Source: Chloroflexota bacterium (lineage in GTDB: Bacteria > Chloroflexota > Chloroflexia > Chloroflexales > Roseiflexaceae). From it: a DNA stretch of 49,012 bases. Where the stretch lies: NCBI GenBank assembly GCA_016875555.1, contig VGPG01000002.1, forward strand, positions 1 through 49,012, in the 5' to 3' direction. The notes beneath the pieces were generated by a model that saw only the letters and a list, made by a program, of their open reading frames with translations, was not told where the DNA came from and made no database searches. A program made the translations under genes and the position numbers. This document shows, piece by piece, positions 35,711 through 44,151 of the stretch (positions within the stretch are counted from its first letter, which is position 1; every line of letters begins with the position of its first letter).

Positions 35711-38059
35711 TTAGTCAATCAACGCAATCTTCAACACCTCGTCCATGGTCGACACCGGAATCAACGCCAGTTCATCGCGAATACGCTGTGGCAACTCGGC
35801 AATATCTTTGGCATTGGCCTGAGGCAACACAAACGTCTTGATCCCCGCACGATGTGCTGCGAGTGTCTTCTCTTTGAGACCACCAATAGGCAGGACTTTG
35901 CCACGTAGCGTGACTTCGCCGGTCATTGCCACATCGCGTCGTACCTTTTTGCCGGTCATGGCCGAGATGAGCGCCGTTGTCAGAGTTATACCAGCAGACG
36001 GACCATCTTTGGGAACTGCGCCTTCGGGAATGTGCACATGCATGATGTGTTCATCAAAGTAGTTACTCTCAACGCCCCATACCGATGCCTGAGCGCGTGC
36101 ATACGTCATCGCCGCATGTGCAGACTCTTTCATCACGTCGCCGAGACGCCCAGTCAACTGTATTGCGCCTTTGCCCTTGATGGGCTGGACTTCGATGGTC
36201 AATGTCTCGCCACCCACAGAGGTCCACGCCACACCCGTGGCCACCCCAACTTCGTCCATACTTTCGGCAAGACCATAGCTGAACCGATCAACACCGAGAT
36301 AGTCGGGCACTTGATCAGCATCGACGCTCGTCAACGACGTATCACCGGTCTCAGCCACTCGACGAGCAACTTTGCGACAAATGGCGGCAACTTCACGTTC
36401 AAGTGAGCGAACACCCGATTCGCGCGTGTATGTGCGAATAATCTGCATAATTGCATCATCACTCATGACCAACGTATCGGTGGTTAGGCCATGTGCCGTC
36501 AACTGCTTTGGTAACAAGAAGCGGGTCGCAATACCCAACTTCTCTTCTTCGGTGTATCCATTGACCTCAATAATCTCCATACGGTCACGCAACGGTGCCG
36601 GAATCGTGTCGAGTTGATTAGCGGTAGCCACAAAAACCACCTGCGACAAGTCGAACGGCACCTCAAGATAGTGGTCAGCAAAGGTCGAGTTTTGTTCGGG
36701 GTCCAGTACCTCTAGCAACGCCGAGGTCGGGTCACCACGAAAGTCCTGGCCAACTTTGTCAATTTCGTCGAGGACGAACACTGGTGCACGTGACTTGGCT
36801 GTCTTCATCCCTTGGATGATGCGACCAGGCATCGCTCCGATGTAGGTGCGACGGTGCCCGCGAATTTCAGCCTCATCGCGTACGCCACCGAGGCTCATAC
36901 GCACAAACTTACGGTCGAGGGCTCGCGCAATCGATCGCCCAAGTGATGTCTTACCGACACCCGGCGGCCCGACCAAACACAAGATGGGTGAGCGCATGTT
37001 CGCGCCGACCAACTTGCGCACAGCGATGTACTCTAGGATGCGCTCTTTGACTTTTTCGAGACCAAAATGATCTTCGTCCAGCACCTGTTGCGCGCGTTGA
37101 ATCTCGATAGTTGCCAACTCCTCCAACTTCCACGGAAGAGTCAACAGCCATTCAATGTAGTTACGGATGACACTCGCCTCTGGGCTCCCAGGACCTTGTT
37201 GCGCCAAACGACGATACTCGCTGAGCGCTTGATCGCGTATTGGATCAGGCGCATCCATGGATTGAATCTTCTTCTTGAGTTCATCCACCGGGTCATCGAG
37301 TTCTTCGTCTTCACCGAGTTCGCGGCGAATCACACGAATCTGCTCACGCAAGAAGTATTCTTTTTGTCCCTGATCAAGAATTTCTTTGGTCTCTTGTTGA
37401 ATCTTCTGTCGAAGTTTCATGAGTTCGAGATGGCGCGCCAACATGCGTTGTGTATAGCGAAGGCGTTCTACCGGATCAAGTTCGGTCAAAATCGTCATTC
37501 GCTCTGCAAAATCAAATGCAGGTGCATAGGTGACAATATCAGCAAGATGACCGGGAGCATCAATCCGACGTACGAACGCAACGGCCTCTGGTGGCACCTC
37601 ACCAAGATGGTCAACGAATTCATCAACTTGTTGCTTGACCGTCTCCATCAGCGCTTCAATGTCCATGTTGGTGACGACATGATCCTCAACACCGTGTGCT
37701 GCCACCACATAAAACGGCTCTATTTGCATCAATTCATCGATGACCGCGCGTTGCAACCCCTCAAGGATGATGCGCGCAGTACCATCAGGCAACTTGATGA
37801 ACTCTTCGAGGCGTGCAATTACCCCCACCTTGGGCATGATTGGTGGTGTACCACTTTTGTATTGTTCAATTTCGTGTTCGGGCACATAAATCAGCAACAC
37901 TGGTTGCTGGGAATCCCAGGCAACCTCGAGTGCACGAAACGATTTACCCTGGCCAATCTGAAGCGGCACGGTCATTTGTGGCATAATGACCATTTCGCCG
38001 AGAACGACTAGCGGATAGGCGCTAGGGCCCGAATTTTGGGACGTCTCTGCTTCGGTCAT
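35711..38059 (-). CDS. lon: ATP-dependent protease Lon
   Basis: Cytosolic AAA+ protease that degrades misfolded and regulatory proteins. The N-terminal substrate-binding domain (residues 14-210), a coiled-coil part, the AAA+ module with Walker [16 protein letters not shown] and Walker [12 protein letters not shown], and the Ser-Lys protease domain with Ser688 (KDGPSAGIT) and Lys731 ([11 protein letters not shown]) are all intact in 782 residues, the usual length for LonA. The ribosome binding site is GGTGA six bases before the ATG and lies inside a hairpin (see separate entry). The gene is 57 bases downstream of tpiA and probably shares its transcript. Confidence 0.96.
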   Translation of the reverse strand: MTEAETSQNSGPSAYPLVVLGEMVIMPQMTVPLQIGQGKSFRALEVAWDSQQPVLLIYVPEHEIEQYKSGTPPIMPKVGVIARLEEFIKLPDGTARIILEGLQRAVIDELMQIEPFYVVAAHGVEDHVVTNMDIEALMETVKQQVDEFVDHLGEVPPEAVAFVRRIDAPGHLADIVTYAPAFDFAERMTILTELDPVERLRYTQRMLARHLELMKLRQKIQQETKEILDQGQKEYFLREQIRVIRRELGEDEELDDPVDELKKKIQSMDAPDPIRDQALSEYRRLAQQGPGSPEASVIRNYIEWLLTLPWKLEELATIEIQRAQQVLDEDHFGLEKVKERILEYIAVRKLVGANMRSPILCLVGPPGVGKTSLGRSIARALDRKFVRMSLGGVRDEAEIRGHRRTYIGAMPGRIIQGMKTAKSRAPVFVLDEIDKVGQDFRGDPTSALLEVLDPEQNSTFADHYLEVPFDLSQVVFVATANQLDTIPAPLRDRMEIIEVNGYTEEEKLGIATRFLLPKQLTAHGLTTDTLVMSDDAIMQIIRTYTRESGVRSLEREVAAICRKVARRVAETGDTSLTSVDADQVPDYLGVDRFSYGLAESMDEVGVATGVAWTSVGGETLTIEVQPIKGKGAIQLTGRLGDVMKESAHAAMTYARAQASVWGVESNYFDEHIMHVHIPEGAVPKDGPSAGITLTTALISAMTGKKVRRDVAMTGEVTLRGKVLPIGGLKEKTLAAHRAGIKTFVLPQANAKDIAELPQRIRDELALIPVSTMDEVLKIALID

Positions 38060-38066
38060 TGTGAAT

Positions 38067-38096
38067 CACCCATTTCTGATGGGTGCACGTGCACCC
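38067..38096 (-). promoter_or_regulatory. Two mutually exclusive hairpins in the tpiA-lon leader
   Basis: Read on the minus strand, hairpin A pairs GGGTGC with GCACCC around ACGT (38096-38081). Hairpin B pairs CACCCAT with ATGGGTG around CAGAA (38085-38067). They share 38081-38085, so only one can form at a time. Hairpin B contains the lon ribosome binding site GGTGA (38070-38066). Alternatively the perfect palindrome GGGTGCACGTGCACCC may be a protein-binding operator. Confidence 0.45.
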
Positions 38097-38116
38097 CCGA
38101 CTCCCTACATCGCGAC

Positions 38117-38866
38117 TTACTTAACAAACTTTGCGATACGAATAAAACTCTCTGCAACCAAGGCAGCACCACCCACCAACGCACCATCAATGTCGGGTTG
38201 GGCCATGAGTTCGTCCACATTATCGGGCTTGACGCTACCGCCGTACTGGATGCGCACTGTGTCGGCTTGATTGCCACCCACACTCCGCAATTCTCCACGA
38301 ATGGCAGCATGCATGGCTTGCGCATCGGCTGAAGTAGCAGTTAGACCAGTGCCAATCGCCCAGACCGGCTCGTAGGCAATCACAATCTCAGACAAGCGAT
38401 TGCTCAAGGCCGACAAACCAGCCTTCACTTGACCGAGGACGATGTTTTCGGCCTGCCCCGACTCGCGTTCGGCACGCGTCTCACCGACACACACGATGGG
38501 AGTCATACCGGCGTCGAGCACGGCTGCAGCCTTGCGGGCAACCATGGCGTCAGTCTCACCGAATAGTTGGCGGCGCTCACTGTGACCGATAATCACATAC
38601 GTACAGCCAATCTCCTTGAGCATGCCCGGTGCAATTTCACCAGTATAGGCACCTTGCACCTCTGGGTAGACGTTTTGAGCGCCAATCGCGATGCCTGCAC
38701 GTGGGCGTGCTGCCACGCTGGCAAGGGCGGTAAAGGTAGGACAGATGACGACTTGCCGATTGGCCGGCAAATCGGCGAGGCCCACAGCCAAGGCATCGGT
38801 GAGGGCCACTGCTTCGGCGATTGTTTTGTGCATCTTCCAATTACCAGCGATGAGTGGTGTACGCAT
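38117..38866 (-). CDS. tpiA: Triosephosphate isomerase
   Basis: Interconverts dihydroxyacetone phosphate and glyceraldehyde-3-phosphate. Catalytic residues are Lys11 (GNWKMHK), His95 (IIGHSERR) and Glu166 (AYEPVWAIGTG); the phosphate-binding GGSV and GALVGGAAL loops are present. A length of 249 residues is normal. AAGGA lies five bases before the ATG. The gene sits between the M50 protease gene (46 bases upstream) and lon (57 bases downstream) on the same strand. The usual glycolytic neighbours (gap, pgk, gpm) are absent. Confidence 0.96.
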   Translation of the reverse strand: MRTPLIAGNWKMHKTIAEAVALTDALAVGLADLPANRQVVICPTFTALASVAARPRAGIAIGAQNVYPEVQGAYTGEIAPGMLKEIGCTYVIIGHSERRQLFGETDAMVARKAAAVLDAGMTPIVCVGETRAERESGQAENIVLGQVKAGLSALSNRLSEIVIAYEPVWAIGTGLTATSADAQAMHAAIRGELRSVGGNQADTVRIQYGGSVKPDNVDELMAQPDIDGALVGGAALVAESFIRIAKFVK

Positions 38867-38912
38867 ATACTTCCTTACTTACAAGCTCAGTGCTACATGC
38901 AGCGAATCGTAC

Positions 38913-39575
38913 CTAGCTGAGAAAAATCCCTACCATCCAACCCCACACACTGATGAAAAACTCCTGTCGATTCAGAATGAATGCCATCAGCACACCTACC
39001 GCCACCATTACGCCATACACGAGTCGTGACCAGGCAAGTATTTTGGTCCCATCGAATGGGCCAAGTGGAATAAGATTGAATAAACCAATCCATGCATTAA
39101 ATGAGAACCCGACCATACAAATGGTCAAAAAGAGATCAAAATCGAGCCCAACCACATAAATCAACGGATAGATCAACAAAAAGATGACGGCCAAAATGTA
39201 GTTTGACAACGGCCCAGCCAACGCAATCTGGCCGATACGCTTGGTATCGTTGACGCCGGTATGCCAGACCGCACCTGGTGCGGCAATAAAAAATCCGGTG
39301 AACGCGAGGGCAATAGAAATCAACAACCAACTGTTGTCAGCAGCAAAATGGGCTTTGGCACCAAATCGCTGTGCAACTTTTTGATGAGCGAGCTCATGTA
39401 CCACAAAGCCAACGCCACATACAATTGCGGCAACCAATAAATTCTCAATAAACAACATTGAGGCTAAATTTGCTGCACCAGTCTGCATGATTGCAAATGC
39501 GAGACTTGTCCCTGCCCATGCCTTTGTTAACTCAACCAGGTCATCATGACCACCCGACATAGCACGATCGTCCAT
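38913..39575 (-). CDS. Site-2 protease family (M50) membrane metalloprotease
   Basis: An integral membrane zinc protease of 220 residues with about six helices. The zinc site is VHELAHQK near residue 60 and the third ligand Asp175 in NLIPLGPFDGTKIL, both in membrane segments as expected for intramembrane proteolysis. Such small M50 proteins can act on membrane-bound regulators; no substrate is evident, although a sigma-factor gene lies divergently next door. The start ATG at 39575 has GGAG six bases upstream. An extended -10 promoter precedes it. There is no PDZ or CBS domain. Confidence 0.88.
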   Translation of the reverse strand: MDDRAMSGGHDDLVELTKAWAGTSLAFAIMQTGAANLASMLFIENLLVAAIVCGVGFVVHELAHQKVAQRFGAKAHFAADNSWLLISIALAFTGFFIAAPGAVWHTGVNDTKRIGQIALAGPLSNYILAVIFLLIYPLIYVVGLDFDLFLTICMVGFSFNAWIGLFNLIPLGPFDGTKILAWSRLVYGVMVAVGVLMAFILNRQEFFISVWGWMVGIFLS

Positions 39576-39603
39576 CAACTACTCCCCATGTAACGCTGAT
39601 GGC

Positions 39604-39612
39604 ATTATACCA
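39604..39612 (-). promoter_or_regulatory. Extended -10 promoter for the M50-tpiA-lon operon
   Basis: On the minus strand TGGTATAAT is a perfect extended -10. No -35 match lies at the usual distance. The start would be near 39597, a leader of about 20 bases before the M50 ATG. Confidence 0.55.
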
Positions 39613-39694
39613 GATAGAGGTCGGGGATTTTGGTAATGCTATGGACATGCGCGCCTGTCATACTCGTGTAGAAATACAACGAGGAGAGACGAGT

Positions 39695-40186
39695 ATGAAC
39701 CATCAGCATCGTATCGCAGGATTGTACGACACCCACGCAGAATCACTTCGCCGGTATATTTTTCGACGAGTGGGTGATCATGCACTCGCCGAAGACTTAT
39801 GCAATGAAGTGTTTTTACGCATGCTTGAGGGCTTAGGTAGTTATCAGGAGCGCGGATTACCCATCGAAGCCTGGATGTACCGCATCGCTCGTGACCGCAT
39901 TATCGACACATACCGCTGGCATAACCGCCATCCTTGTTCTCCCCTCATCGACACCGAAATCGCGGTGCCGAATGCACATCTCATCGAAAGCGACGATGCA
40001 TTTCGCACCATGCTTGCGACATTAAATCACGAACAACGCCAAGTCCTACTGCTACGGTACCGCGACGATTTAACCTTTGCCGATATCGCCAAAGCACTTG
40101 ATCGGAGCGAAGGTGCCGTCAAACAACTCAAACGCCGAGCATTGCAACAGTTAAAGGAGCACTACAAACCAGCGCAGAGTGCATGA
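39695..40186 (+). CDS. RNA polymerase sigma factor, sigma-70 family (ECF-like)
   Basis: A 163-residue alternative sigma factor. Region 2 spans about residues 8-80 (ESLRRYIFRRVGDHALAEDLCNEVF and the core-binding AWMYRIARDRIIDTYRW) and region 4 spans about 105-158 (LNHEQRQVLLLRYRDDLTFADIAKALDRSEGAVKQLKRRAL). There is no region 3, as in ECF sigmas. The start ATG at 39695 has GGAG eight bases upstream, so longer in-frame extensions are rejected. The next gene is a lipoprotein rather than a recognisable anti-sigma factor. The divergent M50 protease could act in its control, by analogy with RseP, but that is inference. Confidence 0.88.
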   Translation: MNHQHRIAGLYDTHAESLRRYIFRRVGDHALAEDLCNEVFLRMLEGLGSYQERGLPIEAWMYRIARDRIIDTYRWHNRHPCSPLIDTEIAVPNAHLIESDDAFRTMLATLNHEQRQVLLLRYRDDLTFADIAKALDRSEGAVKQLKRRALQQLKEHYKPAQSA

Positions 40187-40199
40187 ACGGCTGCATCGG

Positions 40200-40208
40200 T
40201 GGTAGAAT
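40200..40208 (+). promoter_or_regulatory. Extended -10 promoter candidate for the lipoprotein gene
   Basis: TGGTAGAAT carries the TGn extension and a five-of-six -10 box. It lies 14 bases after the sigma-factor stop and about 60 bases before the lipoprotein ATG. Confidence 0.4.
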
Positions 40209-40268
40209 GGTGTGACGTCTTGCACATGCGTGCGTTTGTTCATCAATACTGCGACAAAGGAATCGTCG

Positions 40269-41129
40269 ATGCGCGTCTGGATCCTCTGTGGGTTGCTCTT
40301 CGTTGCCTGTAGCGCATCGACGGTTACTCCGACACGTCAAGCCAATGAACGCACGCCAATGCCATCTGCAACGATGCTCAGTGGTTATGCAATATCACCA
40401 TCCGCCTCCGCCACTGCGGTACCTGTTGTACCAGTCGTACGGTATCTCTATGCACCTACCACCAACGAACTCGTACAACAACGAGACGAAACTAATCAAC
40501 TCCTTACTACCATTCCAACCCAACACGTAGTTGCCAACGGTACACATACCATGCTGGCCATTCGGACGCGCACTGATGAGACATTCATCTACGACGTCAG
40601 CACATCACAACGCATAGGACCGTTTGACGCCTGCGATAGTATGACATGGGCTCCGGACAACACAACACTTTGGTGTATGCGGTTTGGTCATTTATACACC
40701 ATAGATCAGCAGCAATCTGATAAACTCAGTGTAGTTGCACCAGCTGATACGTATTGGGCAGAACTCATTCAACACCCCACTACACGTGAGTACTGGATGT
40801 TGAGTGCATCACCATCAACGAATCAACTCTGTACGTTCAACCCTGATACGTACATCACATCATCCACATGCATGACTGCAGGGTCACAGCCTCGGTGGTC
40901 CCCTGACGGTGCATTTTTGGCATACACGACTGACCAACAGGTCGTTGTACGCGACACACGCAATACAGTGCATGCACGTGCCGGTCTTGGCTCACTGACA
41001 ATATTGCAGATGACCTGGATCGACCAACGTCGCCTCATATTAACGACACCCTCGCAAGTCTATGCTTTCGAAATAAACGACGCCCGCATCAGTCTGCAGG
41101 CGTCAGAAGCATACGTTGTTGGACGTTAA
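40269..41129 (+). CDS. Lipoprotein with beta-propeller-like repeats, unknown function
   Basis: The 286-residue protein starts MRVWILCGLLFVACS, a lipoprotein-type signal with Cys at about position 14. A Thr/Pro/Ser-rich spacer follows. The main part has repeating short beta strands with TWAPDNTTLWCM and RWSPDGAFLAYTT, the WSPDG-type blades of WD40/TolB-like propellers. The start at 40269 has AAAGGA about seven bases upstream. It is encoded 82 bases after the sigma factor and may be a sensor or a target of it. It ends six bases before the convergent oxidoreductase gene. No enzyme motif is visible. Confidence 0.7.
   Translation: MRVWILCGLLFVACSASTVTPTRQANERTPMPSATMLSGYAISPSASATAVPVVPVVRYLYAPTTNELVQQRDETNQLLTTIPTQHVVANGTHTMLAIRTRTDETFIYDVSTSQRIGPFDACDSMTWAPDNTTLWCMRFGHLYTIDQQQSDKLSVVAPADTYWAELIQHPTTREYWMLSASPSTNQLCTFNPDTYITSSTCMTAGSQPRWSPDGAFLAYTTDQQVVVRDTRNTVHARAGLGSLTILQMTWIDQRRLILTTPSQVYAFEINDARISLQASEAYVVGR
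41079..41104 (-). terminator. Terminator for the FAD oxidoreductase, inside the opposite gene
   Basis: On the minus strand GACGCCTGCA pairs with TGCGGGCGTC (one mismatch) around a six-base loop, then GTTTATTTC. It lies 31 bases after the oxidoreductase stop, within the 3' end of the convergent lipoprotein gene. Confidence 0.42.
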
Positions 41130-41135
41130 TCCACT

Positions 41136-42290
41136 CTAAATAATGTTTCGCTCAAAGACACTCCCCGTCGCATAGCGCTCAATACGCAATGGGTCAATGT
41201 CGAATGTATGGGCGCGTCCGTCGAGTACTTCTTCGGCAATGATGACGCCCGTCGCAGGTGAGTGCATGATACCGTGGCCACTGAATCCAGCTGCATTGAT
41301 AAATGACGGCAAATCTGGGTGACGTCCCAGAATCGGCATGTGGTCAGGGGTAATCTCATAGGCACCAGCCCAGCACTGCTTGTCCGCTAATTGCACTTCG
41401 CCTAATCGTGGGAATCGGTCAAAGCCGGCATCAAGCACGGTGTCGAGCCAATCCCAATCCACGTTGGTATTGTATCCTGCCGGTTCATCGGCTTTGGAGA
41501 GACCAAAAATAAGGTTCTCCTGCTCTTTGCGCATCCAAAATCCACTCGTCACATCGACCGTCAACGGCATTTGATGGGGGATAATCGCCGTCGGCTGCGT
41601 CACATATACATTGCGCCGAAAGGGCTTGATTGGCACGTTCAGTCCAGCCAATGCCGCCGCCTGCCCAGCCCATGATCCGGCACAATTAATCACCGTCTCG
41701 CAGGCGATGCGCCCATGCGGCGTCTGTACGGCCACCACGCGCCCACCCTGCACCTCAATGCCGGTGGCAGGTGTGGCTCTGAGCAACTCGACGCCCAAGC
41801 TGCGGGCGCGTGTCAGATAGCCGAGCGCCACGCCGTGCGGATCGCAGTAGCCGTCATCGGGACCAAAGGTGGCGCCGATGAGGTCGTCGATGCGCACATC
41901 GGGCACGATTGCGTGTACATCGGCCGGTTTGAGGAGTTTGGTGCGTACGCCGAGGCGGTTTTGCATGGCAGTGGCCTCACAATAGCCCTGCCAATTCTCT
42001 TGGTCGTTAATCAAAAAGAGATAACCGACTTGGTGCAAGCCGCTTTCACCGCCGATTTCATCGCGGAAGTGTGTGAAGCGCTCGATACCGTACTGCGACA
42101 TGCGCACGTTGATTTCGTGTGAAAACTGATGACGGACTCCAGCAGCTGAGCGCGCCGTGCTCCCTTGTATCTCGGTCTCAAACTGTTCGATAATCACCAC
42201 ATCAGTACAGCCACGCATGGCCAAATGACATGCAACCGATGCTCCCATGACGCCTGCACCAATAATCACTACGGTGGCCTGTGTACGCAT
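41136..42290 (-). CDS. FAD-dependent oxidoreductase, DadA/sarcosine oxidase beta-like
   Basis: A flavoprotein of 384 residues that oxidises an amino acid or amine. The N-terminal FAD loop is VVIIGAGVMGASVACHLA; RSAAGVRHQF after it is the usual sarcosine-oxidase-beta/glycine-oxidase-like signature; GAYEITPDHMPILG and FINAAGFSGHGIMHSP form the C-terminal flavin motif. The start ATG at 42290 has AAAGGA six bases upstream, so the 34-codon extension further upstream is not used. Unlike the amine oxidase at 75-1199 it lacks the CMYT covalent-FAD cysteine motif. It is divergent from the SulP transporter gene. The substrate is unknown (sarcosine, proline-like or D-amino acid). Confidence 0.88.
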   Translation of the reverse strand: MRTQATVVIIGAGVMGASVACHLAMRGCTDVVIIEQFETEIQGSTARSAAGVRHQFSHEINVRMSQYGIERFTHFRDEIGGESGLHQVGYLFLINDQENWQGYCEATAMQNRLGVRTKLLKPADVHAIVPDVRIDDLIGATFGPDDGYCDPHGVALGYLTRARSLGVELLRATPATGIEVQGGRVVAVQTPHGRIACETVINCAGSWAGQAAALAGLNVPIKPFRRNVYVTQPTAIIPHQMPLTVDVTSGFWMRKEQENLIFGLSKADEPAGYNTNVDWDWLDTVLDAGFDRFPRLGEVQLADKQCWAGAYEITPDHMPILGRHPDLPSFINAAGFSGHGIMHSPATGVIIAEEVLDGRAHTFDIDPLRIERYATGSVFERNII

Positions 42291-42326
42291 GAACCGTCCT
42301 TTGCGTGTTATTTGCTTCTGTTGCTC

Positions 42327-42332
42327 ATTATA
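42327..42332 (-). promoter_or_regulatory. Candidate -10 box for the FAD oxidoreductase
   Basis: A consensus TATAAT on the minus strand, 37 bases before the ATG, without a convincing -35 box or TGn extension. Confidence 0.35.
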
Positions 42333-42400
42333 AAGAAATATCGCCAGATCTTCGTGACATTCTTTAGCAAAACATATGGTTGGTTGCACCACATTCGCAG

Positions 42401-42406
42401 TATAAT
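42401..42406 (+). promoter_or_regulatory. Candidate -10 box for the SulP transporter gene
   Basis: A consensus TATAAT, 30 bases before the ATG. A weak TTGGTT lies 15 bases upstream. The start would be near 42412, giving a leader of about 24 bases with AAGGA as ribosome binding site. Confidence 0.4.
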
Positions 42407-42435
42407 CTCTGCACGAACAAGGTCAAGGATGCCGT

Positions 42436-44151
42436 ATGGGACGATTTGCAATCTTCCGCAACCTCATTACCAAGGAGTTCGCCGGGTACAGCGAAGGTGA
42501 CTTGCGTCACGATTTGCGCTCGGGGTTGACCGTGGCAGCAGTGAGTTTGCCACTCGCCCTGGCTTACGGCATCGCGAGTGGCATGACGCCGGCTGCTGGA
42601 CTGGTCACCGCCATTCTGGCCGGCATCATTACCGGACTCATCGGTGGCACGTCGTACCAGATGAGTGGCCCTACCGGTGCCATGTCAGCCGTTCTCCTCG
42701 TCATTTTGCACCGCACCGGTTTGGCTGGCGTGTGGACCGCGACCTTGATTGGCGGATTCTTGCTCATTATGATGGGGATATTGCGCTTCGGTCGGTACGT
42801 GGTGTTTATTCCGACACCGGTGATTACCGGCTTCACTGCCGGGATTGCCGTGATTATTGCGGTTGGCCAAATTGACCCTGCGCTCGGCATTCAGACGCCA
42901 GCAGCTGATACCAGCATCCTCAAAATCAGTGGCTATCTCGCCAACCACCCGAGTCCAAATTAGTATGCGTTGATAATCACCGGTGCCACGATAGGGGTGA
43001 TTTGGGCGTTACAACGCTGGCTCCCAAAAATCCCCAATGCGCTCGTGGCCATGCTGGTCATGACGGGGATTGCCTGGGGGCTCGGGTGGCCCGTGGGGAC
43101 AATCGGCGAGATTCCGGCCACCATTCTCCTTAGCGAGCACCTGACCATCAACGGCATCCCGTGGGCACAGATGAGTGACATCATCAGTGCCGGTGTATCA
43201 ATCGCCGCCCTAGCCGCCATCGAAAGTCTGATGACGGGCACTGCCGGCGCCGCCATGAGTGGGCGGCCGTTCGATGCCGACCAAGAGTTAATTGCCCAAG
43301 GCAGCGCCAACATGATTGTGCCGTGGTTCGGTGGGGTGCCCTCGAGCGCCGCCATCTCACGCACCGCCGTGGCCATTCGCAGTGGCGGCCGCACCCGCAT
43401 CACCAGCATCGTGCATTCACTCGTCTTATTAGTGTACGTCTTCTTTTTGAGTCAATTTATCGCCTACGTGCCACTCGCCAGTCTCGCCGGTGTCTTACTC
43501 TGGACAGCCTGGCACATGATCGACTGGTCGACCATCGGGCGCTATACGCATATGCGCATCAAACACGCCTTGGTTGGCGTGCTCGTGACCACCGCCGCCA
43601 CGGCGGCGCTTGATTTGACCGAGGCGATTTTGATTGGACTAGCGGTGTCAGCCGTCATCCACTTGCGCCTCGAGGCCGAGGCCGCCACCGTCAGCGTGGT
43701 ACCGGTCGACCCGCGTCGCATCCCCAATGCACGATTCACGCAGGCGTGCCCGGGGGTCCGGGTTGCTTACATCAGCGGTGCACTCTTCTTTGGTAATGCG
43801 GCGGCGATGCGCACGGCGCTCCATCAGGAGCGCGATTGTCATACGTTGATTTTGAGCATGCGCGGCGTGCCAATGATCGACATGATGGGTGGCGAGGTGC
43901 TCCGCCAGTTGATCCACGAGTTCAACAGCCGCAACGGGCAGGTGGTGATTGCCGGCGTTCAACCTGCAGTGCGCGCCATGCTCGAACGTCTGCATATCGT
44001 GGCCCTCATCGGCGAGCAGCATATCTTTTGGGATGCGGCGGCGGCCATCCTTCACGTGCATGACCGCATCGCCGTCTCGGGGTGTCAGGGGTGTACCAAT
44101 TGCCCAGTGGTTACCGCAGGCGATACAAAAACTCCCCTGCCCGCGGAATAA
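42436..44151 (+). pseudogene. SulP-family anion transporter interrupted by an in-frame amber codon
   Basis: A sulfate/bicarbonate-type anion transporter with C-terminal STAS domain. The N-terminal part has SulP hallmarks (LRHDLRSGLTVAAVSLPLA, GPTGAMSAVLLV, TAGIAVIIAVGQ). After codon 175 a TAG (42961-42963) stops the frame, and the same frame continues without shift through the remaining membrane helices (ALVAMLVMTGIAWGLG, AALAAIESLMTG, VPSSAAISRT) and the STAS domain (SGALFFGNAAAMRTAL). Read through, it would be 571 residues with no other lesion. The last part, SGCQGCTNCP, adds three closely spaced cysteines. The stop is a single substitution: recent inactivation, sequence error or readthrough are all possible. 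AAGGA lies six bases before the ATG. The 3' end overlaps the convergent LarA gene by 41 bases. Confidence 0.85.

Noticed and set aside
37067-38011. A 314-codon plus-strand ORF opposite lon
   Set aside because: It lies entirely within the highly conserved lon gene, has no ribosome binding site and resembles no protein.
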